Positions 47,798-56,691 of a stretch of DNA of 56,691 nucleotides are shown piece by piece. This DNA is from Alphaproteobacteria bacterium (GTDB lineage: Bacteria; Pseudomonadota; Alphaproteobacteria; Reyranellales; Reyranellaceae): NCBI GenBank assembly GCA_017307275.1, contig JAFKFK010000038.1, positions 1 to 56,691 of the forward strand, written 5' to 3'. Every line of letters begins with the position of its first letter. The stretch's first letter is position 1. The translations under genes and the position numbers were made by a program. The notes beneath the pieces were generated by a model, which was given only the letters and a program-made list of their open reading frames with translations, did no database searches and was not told where the DNA came from.

Positions 47798-48067
47798 TTG
47801 GCCTGCGCCTCGGCATCCGCGACTGGCATGCGAACGGCAACGGCTGGTTGGACGCCGGCCGCCCAGGGCGACGGCTGCCACACCGGCACCGCCTGGCCGC
47901 TGTGCGACCAGTTCTCGGAAGGGAATAAGGCCGGCGCCGCCGCCGTCACCACCACCGTGCAGCAAGAGACCATCAAGGCGCAGGAGAACGCGCGCCGGGA
48001 GAAGGAGCAGATCGAAGAGGAAGTGCGCCGCACTCCTTACGATGATCGCGTTGACGGGCCGCGGTGA
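47798..48067 (+). CDS. Possible protein remnant
   Basis: Open frame of 89 residues whose second half (GCHTGTAWPLCDQFSEGNKA and a charged helix with KAQENARREKEQIEEEVRR) reads like coding sequence, while the start does not. It follows the truncated channel and may be a gene fragment from a past rearrangement. No ribosome site is convincing. Confidence 0.3.
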   Translation: MACASASATGMRTATAGWTPAAQGDGCHTGTAWPLCDQFSEGNKAGAAAVTTTVQQETIKAQENARREKEQIEEEVRRTPYDDRVDGPR

Positions 48068-48398
48068 ACCGGAGAAGCCGGCCTTCGTCTCCGTCGACTC
48101 TCTCTGCACGTCAACGACACGTTACCGCGCAACCGAGATACAGGTCGCCGCCTGCGAGGCCGACCGCTCCCCGTGGGAAGGTCCGGTTGACCGGCTCTCC
48201 GGATTCAACGCGGTCCGCAGCAAGCGTTGCCTGCAGCCAAGTCCATTTTTGAGATGATTGGGCCCAAAACCATCTGGGTGTCTTTGTCGGTGTCACGCAT
48301 CAATCGCCTGCACGCTCCTGATGCATCGTGCAAGACACATTGCAGTTGAGATGTTAGGTTCGCCCAAAATCCGTGGTGGGGTTTGGGGAGCGGTGGGA
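48068..48398. promoter_or_regulatory. Upstream region of the autotransporter gene
   Basis: 331 bp without a gene I can support. GC content is lower near 48235-48370. It ends in GGGGAG before the autotransporter ATG and must contain its promoter, but no good -35/-10 pair stands out. Confidence 0.45.
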
Positions 48399-51300
48399 AT
48401 GCGTGGCGTAGAAATGACGCGCAAGGCGCGGTTGGCTGTTGCGTGTCTTTTGGGAGCAACGGCGCTGACGCCGTTCGGGGTGGTGGCGCAGACTTGGGTG
48501 GGAGCGACCAGCACCTACGCCCTGTCGAGCAACTGGAATCCGGCTTCGATTCCAAACTCTGGCACGACGGCAATTTTCACGGGAACGGGATCGCAGATCG
48601 TCGACCTTGGTACAGGCCGGAGCGTCGGTACTTTCCAGTTCGATAGTTCCGCCCAAGCCTACACCTTCAATGCCGTCGCCGGCGCCAGCATGAGTTTTTT
48701 CGGCACAGGCATCGTCAACAATTCGTCGAGCGTGCAGACCTTCACGGCGTCGGGCAACGGCGGCGGCACCAGCTCCGGTTATGGTTTCGAAAATTCCGCA
48801 ACTGCGGCGAATGCGGTCTTCAACATCAGCAACGGCGCCACGCTGGCTTTCTATACCAATTCAACAGCCGGCACGGCACAGATCACGGTAGCCGACGCAC
48901 GCATAGCCCTTTACGATTCGGCGAACTTGCAGAATGCCACCGTAACGTTGGGCGCGGGTGGCGAAATGCAGATTCGCGACACCGCGTCAGGCGGGCAGGG
49001 CCGCGTCATCCTCACCGACAGTACGGCCGTATTGTATTTCGCCGGGTACACTCCTCCCAGCGTGTCGATCGGGTCCATCGAGGGCACTGCCGGCGAGGTC
49101 CAGCTCAGTGGCCAGCAACTGATCGTCGGCGGCAACAATCTGTCGACGAGCTTCGGCGGTTCGATCACGGGCTCAGGCGGATCGATCGCAAAGGAAGGTA
49201 CTGGCACCTGGACGCTGTCGGGTGGGAGCACGTACAGCGGCGGCACAACGATCAACGCCGGCACGATCTCCATTTCGATTAATGGCAACCTCGGCGCTGC
49301 GGCCGGTGGCCTTACCTTCGGCGGCGGTACGCTGCAGACGACGGCGAACATCACGATGGCGCGCGCGACGACGCTGAACAGCGGTGGCGGAACCTTCGAC
49401 GTGGCGAGCGGCACGACGCTCACGCACAACGGCGCCATCAGCGGCGCCGGCGGTCTCACCAAGACCGGCGCCGGTACGTTGGCCCTGGGCAGCAGCTCCA
49501 ACAGCTATCAGGGCGGCACGACGATCAACGGCGGTGCCGTGTCGATTGCAGCGGACAATCGCCTGGGCGAAGCAGGTGGTGCCCTCGCGTTCGGTGGCGG
49601 CGCGCTGCGAACGACGGCGGACATTTCGATGTCGCGCGCAACGACGCTGAATGCGGGGGGCGGCACCTTCGAGACGGCGAGCGGCACGACGCTCATACAG
49701 AACGGCGTGATCAGCGGCGGCGGTGGTCTCACCAAGACCGGCGCCGGTACGCTTACGCTGGCCGGCGTCAACACGTACCTGGGCGGCACGACGATCAATG
49801 CCGGCACGCTGCTTGTGTCGTCTAACAACAGGCTGGGTGCCTCCAACGGCACGCTCACCTTCGGCGGCGGCACGCTGCAAACGACGGCGGACATCTTGAT
49901 GTCGCGTGCAACGACGCTGAATGCGGGGGGTGGCACTTTCGAGACGGCGAGCGGCACGACGCTCATACAGAACGGCGTGATCAGCGGCGGCGGTGGCCTC
50001 GTCAAGACCGGCGCCGGCACGCTCACGCTGGCCGGTGTCAACACGTACCTGGGCGGCACGACGATCAATGCCGGCACGCTGTTCGTGTCGTCGAACGACA
50101 GGTTGGGTGATGCCAGTGGCGGACTGACGTTCGGCGGCGGCACATTGATGACGATCGCGACGTTCACGATGTCGCGCGCGACGACTCTGAATGCCGGCGG
50201 CGGCACCTTCCTGGTGGCGCTCGGCCAGACACTGACGCAGAACGGCGTGATCGGCGGCTCAGGGCCCCTGGTCAAGACCGGCGCCGGCACGCTGGTGCTC
50301 GGCGGCGCGAATACCTACGGCGGCGGCACGACGATCAACGACGGCTACCTCTCCATCTCCAGCGACGCCAATCTCGGCGCGGCTGCCGGCACTCTTGCCT
50401 TTGGCGGCGGTGTGCTGCGGACGACGGCCGATATCACCATGTCCCGTGCCACGACGTTGAACTTGCGTGGCTTCTTCGACGTGGCGACTGGAACGACACT
50501 CACGCAGAACGGGGTCATCGGAGGCAACGACGGGATTACCAAGAGCGGCGCTGGTACGCTCGCGTTGGGGGCTGTGAACACCTACGTCGCCCAGACGACG
50601 GTCGATGGTGGCACTTTGGCGCTGACAGGCGCCGGCAGCATCGCGTCGTTCACTCTCTCCCTCGCGAGCTCCGGCGCGACCTTCGATATTTCCGCCGCCA
50701 ACGGCAACAGGACGATCGGGGATCTGACCGGCGTTGCCGGCACGCAGGTGGTGCTCGGTAGCCGCACCCTGACGGTAGGCGCAGGCAACGCGATGACGTT
50801 CGCCGGCATCATTACCGACGTCGTGGGTGGCACGAGCCAGGGCGGTTCGCTCATCAAGGCGGGCGGCAACAGTCTGACCCTCACGCAGGTCCAGGACTAC
50901 ACGGGGGCGACGACGATCAATGGCGGTACGCTGGCGTTGACCGGCGCAGGGAACCTCTTCAGTTCGAGCGGCGTGACAGTCGCCAGCGGCGCGACGTTCG
51001 ACGTCAGCGGCAGTAGCAGCTACAACCCCATCCGAAACCTGGCCGGCGCCGGCACAGTGCAGCTCGGCGGCAACGGACTGACGGTCATGAATGCCTCGAG
51101 CGAGTTCTCGGGCGTGATCAACGGGACCGGCACCGCGTCGCTCGAGATCCGGAACGGCACGCTGACGCTCTCCGGCGTCTCGGCCTATGGCGGGAAGACG
51201 CAGATCCATCAGGGGGCGACACTGGCGCTGAAGGGCACCGGCTCGATCGCCAGTTCGCTCTATGTCGAGTTCATGCCGAACATCTCCGGCAACGCTACTT

Positions 51301-54300
51301 TGGACATTTCTCAGACGACTGCAGGCGCTACGGTCGGCGGTCTGCGCGACTCGGCCGGCGACGGTGCCGTGGTGCTCGGCGATCGAACGCTTACCCTTTC
51401 CCGCAACAACGGCACGGATGCCTTCAAGGGCGTCATCTCAGGCAATGGCGGGCTGACGCTCGCCGACAATGCCTCGCAGCAACTGAGCGGCGTCAACACT
51501 TATAGTGGGGCAACGACGATCGGTGCCGATGCGACGCTTGCCCTCGTGGACGACGGCAGCATCGCGTCGTCGAGCGGGGTTGATCTCGCCGCAGCGGGAG
51601 CGAAGCTCGATATCTCGGCTGCCAGCAGCGGTCGCGTGATCAAGGATCTGACGGGCGTCGCCAGCACGACTGTCCGGCTGGGCAACAACAGCCTGACCGT
51701 CGGATCCGCCAACTCGACGACTTTCGCTGGCGTGATCGACGCTTTCGGCGGCAATGGTGGCCTCGTCAAGCTGGGTAGCGGCACGCTGACCCTGAGCGGC
51801 ACCAATACCTACACCGGCGGCACGACGATCAACGGCGGCGCGATCTCGATCTCACAAAACGCCCATCTCGGCGCGGCCTCCGGCGCCTTGGCCTTCGGCG
51901 GCGGCACCTTACGGACGACCGCCGACATCACGATGTCCCGTGCGACGACCTTGAATGCCGGCGGTGGTGTGTTCGACGTCGCGACAGGCACGACACTGAC
52001 GCAGAACGGAAACATCGACGGCGGCGGTGGGTTGACCAAGTCCGGCAGCGGCACGCTGATACTGGGCGGGACCAATACCTATCAAGGCGGCACGGCGATC
52101 AATGCCGGTACGATCTCGATCTCGTCGAACGCCAATCTCGGTGCCGCCGCCGGGACCCTGACCTTCGACGGTGGCATCCTGCAGGCGACCGCCGACGTCA
52201 CGATGTCCCGCGCAACGGCCTTGAACGCGGGCGGCGGCACGTTCGACGTTGCGGCGAACACGACCCTCACGCAGAACGGAGTCATCGATGGCGCCGGTGG
52301 CCTGATCAAGAGCGGCGGGGGAACGCTGACGCTCGGGGCAGCGAACGGCTATACGGGTGCGACCACGATCAATGCCGGGACGCTGGCTCTTTCCGGCGCC
52401 GGTAGCATCGCTGCGTCCAGCGGCCTCAATTTGGCGGCCGCGGGTACGAAGCTCGACATTTCCGGCGCCAGCGGCGACCGCACGATCGGGAATCTCGCCG
52501 GCGTCGCCGGCACGTCCATCGTGCTGGGCGGCAACAGCCTGACGGTCGGCACGGCAAGTAACATGAGTTTCGCGGGCAACATCTCCGGGACCGGTGGGTT
52601 GACCAAGCAGGGTAGCGGCACGCTGATCCTGACCGGCACCAACGACTACTCGGGCGGCACGACGGTGAGTGCCGGTACCTTGCAGGGCAACACGACGAGC
52701 CTGCAGGGCAACATTGCGAACAACGCCGCGGTGGTGTTCGACCAGGCAACCAACGGCACCTATGCGGGGGAGATGTCGGGAACGGGATCGCTGACCAAGA
52801 CCGGCAGCGGCACGCTGACCTTGTCCGGCACCAACACCTATGGCGGCGGCACGGCGATCAACGGCGGCACGCTCTCGATCTCGCAGGACACCAATCTCGG
52901 TGCGGCTGCAGGTGCACTCGCCTTGGGCGGCGGCACTCTGCAAACGACCGAGAGCATCACGATGTCCCGCGCCACGACCCTGAACGCAGGTGGCGGCGCG
53001 TTCGATGTGGCGACAGGTACGACGCTGACGCAGAACGGAGTCATTGGCGGCACCGGCGGTCTGACCAAGGCCGGCGGCGGCACGATGATCCTGACGGCGA
53101 ACAACACCTACGGCGGTAACACGACCATCAGCGGCGGCATCCTGCAGCTCGGCAATGGCGGCACCACCGGCATGATCGCGGGCAACGTGGTCAACGACGG
53201 CGTCCTGGCCTTCAACCGCTCCGATAACATCACGTTCGCAGGCAATATCAGCGGCAGCGGCAGCGTTGCCTACATGGGGCCCGGCACGGTGACGTTGACG
53301 GGGGCCAGCACCTATACGGGCGGCACGGCGATCATCGGCACCACGGTGCAGGCTGGCTCGGACGGCGCCTTCGGTGCAGCAGGTACGGGGCTGACCTTAA
53401 CTGGCGGTACGGTGCAGGCGACGGCTGGCTTCACCATCGCGCGGCCGATCACACTGACGACTCCCGGAGGCACGTTCGACACCAACGGCAATACGCTGAC
53501 CCTGCAGGGTGCGATCACGGGTGGCGGCGGACTGACCAAGACCGGTAGCGGCACGCTGGAGCTTACCGGCGTCGGCACCTATACCGGCGCGACGACGGTC
53601 AATGCCGGCACGCTGGCGCTGGTCGGTGCCGGCAGCATCGCGGCGTCGAGCGGCGTCGCTCTCACGGCGAGCGGTGCGACCCTCGATATCTCGGGCAGCA
53701 GTGGCGACCAGACAATACAGGATCTGACCGGCGTGGCCGGCACGTCGATCGTGCTGGGCGGCAACAGCCTGACGGTCGGGACGGCCAACGACACGAGCTT
53801 CGCCGGCAACATCTCCGGTGCCGGCGGGTTGACCAAGCAGGGCAGTGGAACGCTGACGCTCGAGAGCTACGCCGGCTATGGCGGGGCGACGACGATCAAT
53901 GCCGGCACCCTGGCGATGGTCGGTGCGGGCAGCATCGGCTCCTCGAGCCTCACGGTGGCGAGCGGAGCCATCTTCGACATCAGCGGCGGTGACTTTCTGG
54001 AAAACATGGCCGGGGACCTGGCCGGCGGCGGCACCGTGAAGCTCGGCAGCAACCAGCTGGTGGTGAACAACGCCACGGGCACGTTCTCCGGGGCAATCGT
54101 CGATGCCGGCGCCGGCACGACGCGCGGCGCGCTGACGATCATCGAGGGCACGCTGACGCTGTCGGGCGTGTCGACCTACGGCGGTATCACGCGGATCTAC
54201 CAGGGCGCGAGCCTGATACTGACGGGAGCGGGTTCGATCGCCAACACGCTCTACGTCGCCTTCTCGCCGAGCTCGAGTGGAGTTGGAACCTTCGACATCT

Positions 54301-56691
54301 CGGGGACCAACAATGGCGCCACGGTGGGCGGCCTGTTCGACACGAGCAGCGCAGGCTTCGGTCGCGTCGTGCTGGGCAACCACACGCTCACCGTCACCGG
54401 TAGCAGCGGTGCCTTCAAGGGCATCATCTCGGGCAACGGCGGTCTGACACTTGCGGCCGATGCCACGCAGGCGTTGGCCGGGGTCAACACCTATGCCGGC
54501 GCGACGACGATTGGGGCAGGCGCGACGCTCCATCTCTACGACGACGGCAGCATCGCCGCGTCGAGCGGCGTGACCCTTACGGGGGCCGGCGCGAGCTTCG
54601 ACATTTCCGGCGCCAACGGCGGCCGCACGATCCAGGATCTGAACGGCGTCGCCGGCACGACCATTTTTCTGGGCGGCAACAGCCTGACGGTCGGCACGGC
54701 CAACGATACGACCTTTGCCGGCGTGATCGCCGACGGCGGGTTTGGTGGCGGCTGGGGCGGTTCGCTGATCAAGCAGGGCTCCGGCAGGCTGACCTTGACC
54801 GACGCCAATACCTATACCGGCGCGACCACGATCGACGCCGGCACGCTGGTGCTCTCGGGCGCGGGTGACGTCAGTTCATCGAGCGGCGTGAACCTCACGG
54901 GGACCGGCGCGAGCTTCGACATCTCCGGCGCCACTGGCAACCGCACGATCCAGGATCTCGCAGGTGTCGCCGGCACGTCGGTGGTGTTGGGCGCCAACAG
55001 CCTGACAGCCGGCACGGCCAATAACACGAGCTTCGCGGGTAACATCTCCGGCACTGGCGGTCTGACCAAGACGGGCAGCGGTACGCTGACGCTCGGAGGA
55101 GCGAACAGCTATACGGAATCGACCACGATCAACGCCGGGACGCTGGCGCTTTCCGGCGCTGGCAGCATTGCCTCATCGAGCGGCGTGAACCTCGCAGGCG
55201 CGGGCGCGCGGTTCGACATCTCCGGCGCCAGCGGCAACAGCACGATCGGGGATCTGAGCGGCATCGCCGGCACGTCGATCGTCTTGGGCGGCAACAGCCT
55301 GACGGCCGGCACGGCCAACAACACGAGCTTCGCAGGCAGCATCTCGGGGGCCGGTGGCCTGACCAAGACGGGCAGCGGCACGCTGCTGCTGACCGGCACC
55401 AACAGCTACGGCGGCGGCACGACAGTGTCGGGCGGTACGCTGCAGGGCACGACGACGAGCCTGCAGGGCAATATCGTCAACAACGCCGCGGTGGTGTTCA
55501 ACCAGAGCACGAACGGCACTTACGCCGGCAACATGTCGGGTACGGGCGGCCTGGCCCTGACGGGCACGGCCAACGTGACCTTGAGCGGCACCAACAGCTA
55601 CACCGGCGGCACGACCGTGTCGGGCGGCACGCTGACCGGCACGACGTCCAGCCTGCAGGGCAACATCCTGAACAACGCTGCAGTGATGTTTGCGCAGAGC
55701 ACCGACGGCACCTACGCCGGCAACATGTCCGGCACGGGCGGGCTCACCAAGAGCGGTGCCGGCAATCTCACTCTGACCGGCGCCAACAGCTACACTGGCG
55801 GCACGATGGTGTCGGGCGGCACGCTGACCGGCACGACGGCAAGCCTGCAGGGCGACATCCTGAACAACGCTGCGGTGGTGTTCGATCAGGCGGCCGACGG
55901 GACCTTTGCCGAGAACGTGACGGGGACGGGCGGGCTCACCAAGAGCGGCACGGGCAACGTGACGCTGGCGGGCGCCAACAGCTACACGGGTGGCACGACG
56001 GTGTCGGGCGGCACGCTGACGGGCACGACGTGGAGCCTGCGGGGCAACATCGTCAACAACGCCGCAGTGGTCTTCACTGGCGCGGGCGGGACCTATGCCG
56101 GCAACATGACGGGAACCGGCAGCCTCAACGTGGCGACGACGGGCGTGCTGAACCTCACGGGCACCAATGTCGTGGGCGGCGGCACGACGGTGTCGGCCGG
56201 AACCCTGGCGGTGAACGGCAGCCTGACCAGCAGCATCGTGGTCGCGTCGGGCGGCATGATCGGCGGCAGCGGTACGATCATCGGCCAGCTCACCTCCAAC
56301 GGCGGCGTGCTGGCGCCCGGCAACTCGATCGGCACGCTGAACGTCACCGGCAACTTCGTGCAGACCGGCGGCGTCTATCAGGTCGAGGTCAACAGCGGCG
56401 GCCAGAACGACAGGATCGTCGCCACCGGCACGGCCACGATCGGCGGCGGCGCCACGGTACAGGTGCTGGCGGCATCCGGCACCTATCAGCGCAACACGAC
56501 CTACACCATCGTCACCGCCACCGGCGGTCTCACCGGCACCTACAGCGGCGTCACCAGCAATCTCGCCTTCCTGACGCCCACGCTGAGCTACGACGCCAAC
56601 AACGTCTACCTGCTGCTGGCCCAGACGACGAGTGCCTTCGCCTCGGGCGCGCAGACGCGCAACCAGTATGCCGTCGGCACGGCGCTCGACA
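48399..56691 (+). CDS. Giant autotransporter (type V secretion), cut by window end
   Basis: At least 2764 codons, open to the last base; sampled in-frame reads across the gene show no stop. Signal peptide MRGVEMTRKARLAVACLLG with cleavage near VVAQTW. The passenger is a Gly/Thr/Ser/Asn-rich beta-helix with about twenty PATR-type repeats (pattern LTKTGAGTLTL, NxYxGGTT, GTL). It has three repeat classes: 90-residue, about 99-residue and 64-residue. Near residue 2640 LAPGNSIGTLNVTG marks the junction and ASGAQTRNQYAVGTALD begins the transition to the beta-barrel, which lies beyond the window. Likely an outer-surface adhesin or biofilm protein. ATG 48399 has GGGGAG upstream. Confidence 0.93.
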   Translation, partial: MRGVEMTRKARLAVACLLGATALTPFGVVAQTWVGATSTYALSSNWNPASIPNSGTTAIFTGTGSQIVDLGTGRSVGTFQFDSSAQAYTFNAVAGASMSFFGTGIVNNSSSVQTFTASGNGGGTSSGYGFENSATAANAVFNISNGATLAFYTNSTAGTAQITVADARIALYDSANLQNATVTLGAGGEMQIRDTASGGQGRVILTDSTAVLYFAGYTPPSVSIGSIEGTAGEVQLSGQQLIVGGNNLSTSFGGSITGSGGSIAKEGTGTWTLSGGSTYSGGTTINAGTISISINGNLGAAAGGLTFGGGTLQTTANITMARATTLNSGGGTFDVASGTTLTHNGAISGAGGLTKTGAGTLALGSSSNSYQGGTTINGGAVSIAADNRLGEAGGALAFGGGALRTTADISMSRATTLNAGGGTFETASGTTLIQNGVISGGGGLTKTGAGTLTLAGVNTYLGGTTINAGTLLVSSNNRLGASNGTLTFGGGTLQTTADILMSRATTLNAGGGTFETASGTTLIQNGVISGGGGLVKTGAGTLTLAGVNTYLGGTTINAGTLFVSSNDRLGDASGGLTFGGGTLMTIATFTMSRATTLNAGGGTFLVALGQTLTQNGVIGGSGPLVKTGAGTLVLGGANTYGGGTTINDGYLSISSDANLGAAAGTLAFGGGVLRTTADITMSRATTLNLRGFFDVATGTTLTQNGVIGGNDGITKSGAGTLALGAVNTYVAQTTVDGGTLALTGAGSIASFTLSLASSGATFDISAANGNRTIGDLTGVAGTQVVLGSRTLTVGAGNAMTFAGIITDVVGGTSQGGSLIKAGGNSLTLTQVQDYTGATTINGGTLALTGAGNLFSSSGVTVASGATFDVSGSSSYNPIRNLAGAGTVQLGGNGLTVMNASSEFSGVINGTGTASLEIRNGTLTLSGVSAYGGKTQIHQGATLALKGTGSIASSLYVEFMPNISGNATLDISQTTAGATVGGLRDSAGDGAVVLGDRTLTLSRNNGTDAFKGVISGNGGLTLADNASQQLSGVNTYSGATTIGADATLALVDDGSIASSSGVDLAAAGAKLDISAASSGRVIKDLTGVASTTVRLGNNSLTVGSANSTTFAGVIDAFGGNGGLVKLGSGTLTLSGTNTYTGGTTINGGAISISQNAHLGAASGALAFGGGTLRTTADITMSRATTLNAGGGVFDVATGTTLTQNGNIDGGGGLTKSGSGTLILGGTNTYQGGTAINAGTISISSNANLGAAAGTLTFDGGILQATADVTMSRATALNAGGGTFDVAANTTLTQNGVIDGAGGLIKSGGGTLTLGAANGYTGATTINAGTLALSGAGSIAASSGLNLAAAGTKLDISGASGDRTIGNLAGVAGTSIVLGGNSLTVGTASNMSFAGNISGTGGLTKQGSGTLILTGTNDYSGGTTVSAGTLQGNTTSLQGNIANNAAVVFDQATNGTYAGEMSGTGSLTKTGSGTLTLSGTNTYGGGTAINGGTLSISQDTNLGAAAGALALGGGTLQTTESITMSRATTLNAGGGAFDVATGTTLTQNGVIGGTGGLTKAGGGTMILTANNTYGGNTTISGGILQLGNGGTTGMIAGNVVNDGVLAFNRSDNITFAGNISGSGSVAYMGPGTVTLTGASTYTGGTAIIGTTVQAGSDGAFGAAGTGLTLTGGTVQATAGFTIARPITLTTPGGTFDTNGNTLTLQGAITGGGGLTKTGSGTLELTGVGTYTGATTVNAGTLALVGAGSIAASSGVALTASGATLDISGSSGDQTIQDLTGVAGTSIVLGGNSLTVGTANDTSFAGNISGAGGLTKQGSGTLTLESYAGYGGATTINAGTLAMVGAGSIGSSSLTVASGAIFDISGGDFLENMAGDLAGGGTVKLGSNQLVVNNATGTFSGAIVDAGAGTTRGALTIIEGTLTLSGVSTYGGITRIYQGASLILTGAGSIANTLYVAFSPSSSGVGTFDISGTNNGATVGGLFDTSSAGFGRVVLGNHTLTVTGSSGAFKGIISGNGGLTLAADATQALAGVNTYAGATTIGAGATLHLYDDGSIAASSGVTLTGAGASFDISGANGGRTIQDLNGVAGTTIFLGGNSLTVGTANDTTFAGVIADGGFGGGWGGSLIKQGSGRLTLTDANTYTGATTIDAGTLVLSGAGDVSSSSGVNLTGTGASFDISGATGNRTIQDLAGVAGTSVVLGANSLTAGTANNTSFAGNISGTGGLTKTGSGTLTLGGANSYTESTTINAGTLALSGAGSIASSSGVNLAGAGARFDISGASGNSTIGDLSGIAGTSIVLGGNSLTAGTANNTSFAGSISGAGGLTKTGSGTLLLTGTNSYGGGTTVSGGTLQGTTTSLQGNIVNNAAVVFNQSTNGTYAGNMSGTGGLALTGTANVTLSGTNSYTGGTTVSGGTLTGTTSSLQGNILNNAAVMFAQSTDGTYAGNMSGTGGLTKSGAGNLTLTGANSYTGGTMVSGGTLTGTTASLQGDILNNAAVVFDQAADGTFAENVTGTGGLTKSGTGNVTLAGANSYTGGTTVSGGTLTGTTWSLRGNIVNNAAVVFTGAGGTYAGNMTGTGSLNVATTGVLNLTGTNVVGGGTTVSAGTLAVNGSLTSSIVVASGGMIGGSGTIIGQLTSNGGVLAPGNSIGTLNVTGNFVQTGGVYQVEVNSGGQNDRIVATGTATIGGGATVQVLAASGTYQRNTTYTIVTATGGLTGTYSGVTSNLAFLTPTLSYDANNVYLLLAQTTSAFASGAQTRNQYAVGTALD
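49239..50590 (+). repeat. Class I tandem repeats, 270-bp period, five copies
   Basis: Counting from GGCGGCACGACG-type landmarks, copies start at 49239, 49512, 49782, 50052 and 50322: one step of 273 then three of exactly 270 bp (90 codons). The 49606-49822 and 49876-50092 segments are nearly identical in DNA. Further copies of this class lie at 51816, 52086 (270 apart) and 52845. Confidence 0.9.
52350..55390 (+). repeat. Class II repeats in autotransporter passenger
   Basis: Dispersed modules with the pattern AGTLALSGAGSIASSSGV, FDISGASG, TIGDL, AGTSIVLGGNSLT and NISGTGGLTK, beginning near 52350, 53580, 54813 and 55110. The last two are 297 bp apart (99 codons). Less regular than the other two classes, and interrupted by other modules. 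Confidence 0.75.
55401..56168 (+). repeat. Class III tandem repeats, 192-bp period, four copies
   Basis: The landmark AACAGCTAC recurs at 55401, 55593, 55785 and 55977, exactly 192 bp (64 codons) apart, with a degenerate fifth unit at 56165. Each unit encodes SYTGGTTVSGGTLTGTT, SLQGNI, NNAAVVF and TYAGNMSGTGGL. A single related unit is near 52634. Confidence 0.88.

Noticed and set aside
47284..47928. Alternate frame (214 codons) through the MscS gene
   Set aside because: Overlaps the real membrane frame; only its last part could join the channel by frameshift, and it does not resemble the MscS vestibule domain.
49508..50290. Repetitive Pro/Val-rich minus-strand frames along the autotransporter
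   Set aside because: They mirror the tandem repeats of the plus-strand gene and contain no ribosome sites.
49239..56168. Regularly spaced repeats resembling a CRISPR array
   Set aside because: Units are 192-297 bp, contiguous and in frame within one protein; there are no 20-40 bp direct repeats with unique spacers and no cas genes.

Overview
This 56.7 kb window comes from a GC-rich alphaproteobacterium. The strongest evidence is the unbroken run ruvC-ruvA-ruvB-ybgC-tolQ-tolR-tolA-tolB-pal-cpoB-tilS-ftsH-folP-glmM, an order typical of that class, together with zapA followed by 6S RNA and a 5-formyltetrahydrofolate cyclo-ligase gene. The wealth of ABC uptake systems and the Ldh2/SDR/HpcH enzymes suit a soil or freshwater heterotroph of Rhodospirillales/Reyranella type, but the genus is an inference. 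All assignments were made by reading motifs; no database search was run.

Region by region. (1) 33-3057: a PotD-like binding protein and a PotA-like ATPase on the minus strand, divergent from a GntR/FCD regulator whose start codon lies inside an 18-bp perfect palindrome that is paired with a second 14-bp palindrome 21 bp away. (2) 3058-6123: gap and tkt on the minus strand, ending in a clear intrinsic terminator. (3) 6340-8649: a small coiled-coil protein, zapA, 6S RNA with its own promoter, the cyclo-ligase gene and a TIGR00282/YmdB-type phosphoesterase. A structured intergenic stretch with two tandem terminators follows, and it may be an undescribed small RNA. (4) 8952-23498: the housekeeping block yebC, ruvCAB, ybgC, tolQRAB-pal-cpoB, tilS, ftsH, folP, glmM and thiD. 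It covers DNA repair, envelope constriction, tRNA modification, membrane proteolysis, folate, peptidoglycan precursor and thiamine synthesis. (5) 23501-32962: a catabolic locus with two divergent arms. The minus arm holds an alpha/beta hydrolase, an aminotransferase and an HpcH/HpaI aldolase. The plus arm holds a complete sugar-type ABC importer (binding protein, two permeases, ATPase), an SDR oxidoreductase and an Ldh2-type dehydrogenase. (6) 33014-39588: class II photolyase, an unusual acyl carrier protein divergent from a class III nucleotide cyclase with four N-terminal cysteines, several small proteins (one of 39 residues), an SGNH hydrolase and a CPA2-type antiporter. (7) 39774-48067: a large transmembrane Ser/Thr kinase with a peptidoglycan-binding domain, an oligopeptide-type ABC system lacking ATPases, an FkbM methyltransferase, a small secreted protein whose fold resembles the kinase C-terminus, and a shortened MscS channel. 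(8) 48399 to the window end: a giant autotransporter adhesin-like protein (at least 2764 codons) made of three classes of beta-helix repeat and cut by the window edge just where its beta-barrel should begin.

The most interesting points are the palindromic GntR operator pair, the candidate structured RNA at about 8690-8827, the kinase fusion and its small secreted relative, the cysteine-bearing cyclase beside a tailed ACP, and the exact 270-bp and 192-bp periodicities inside the autotransporter gene.
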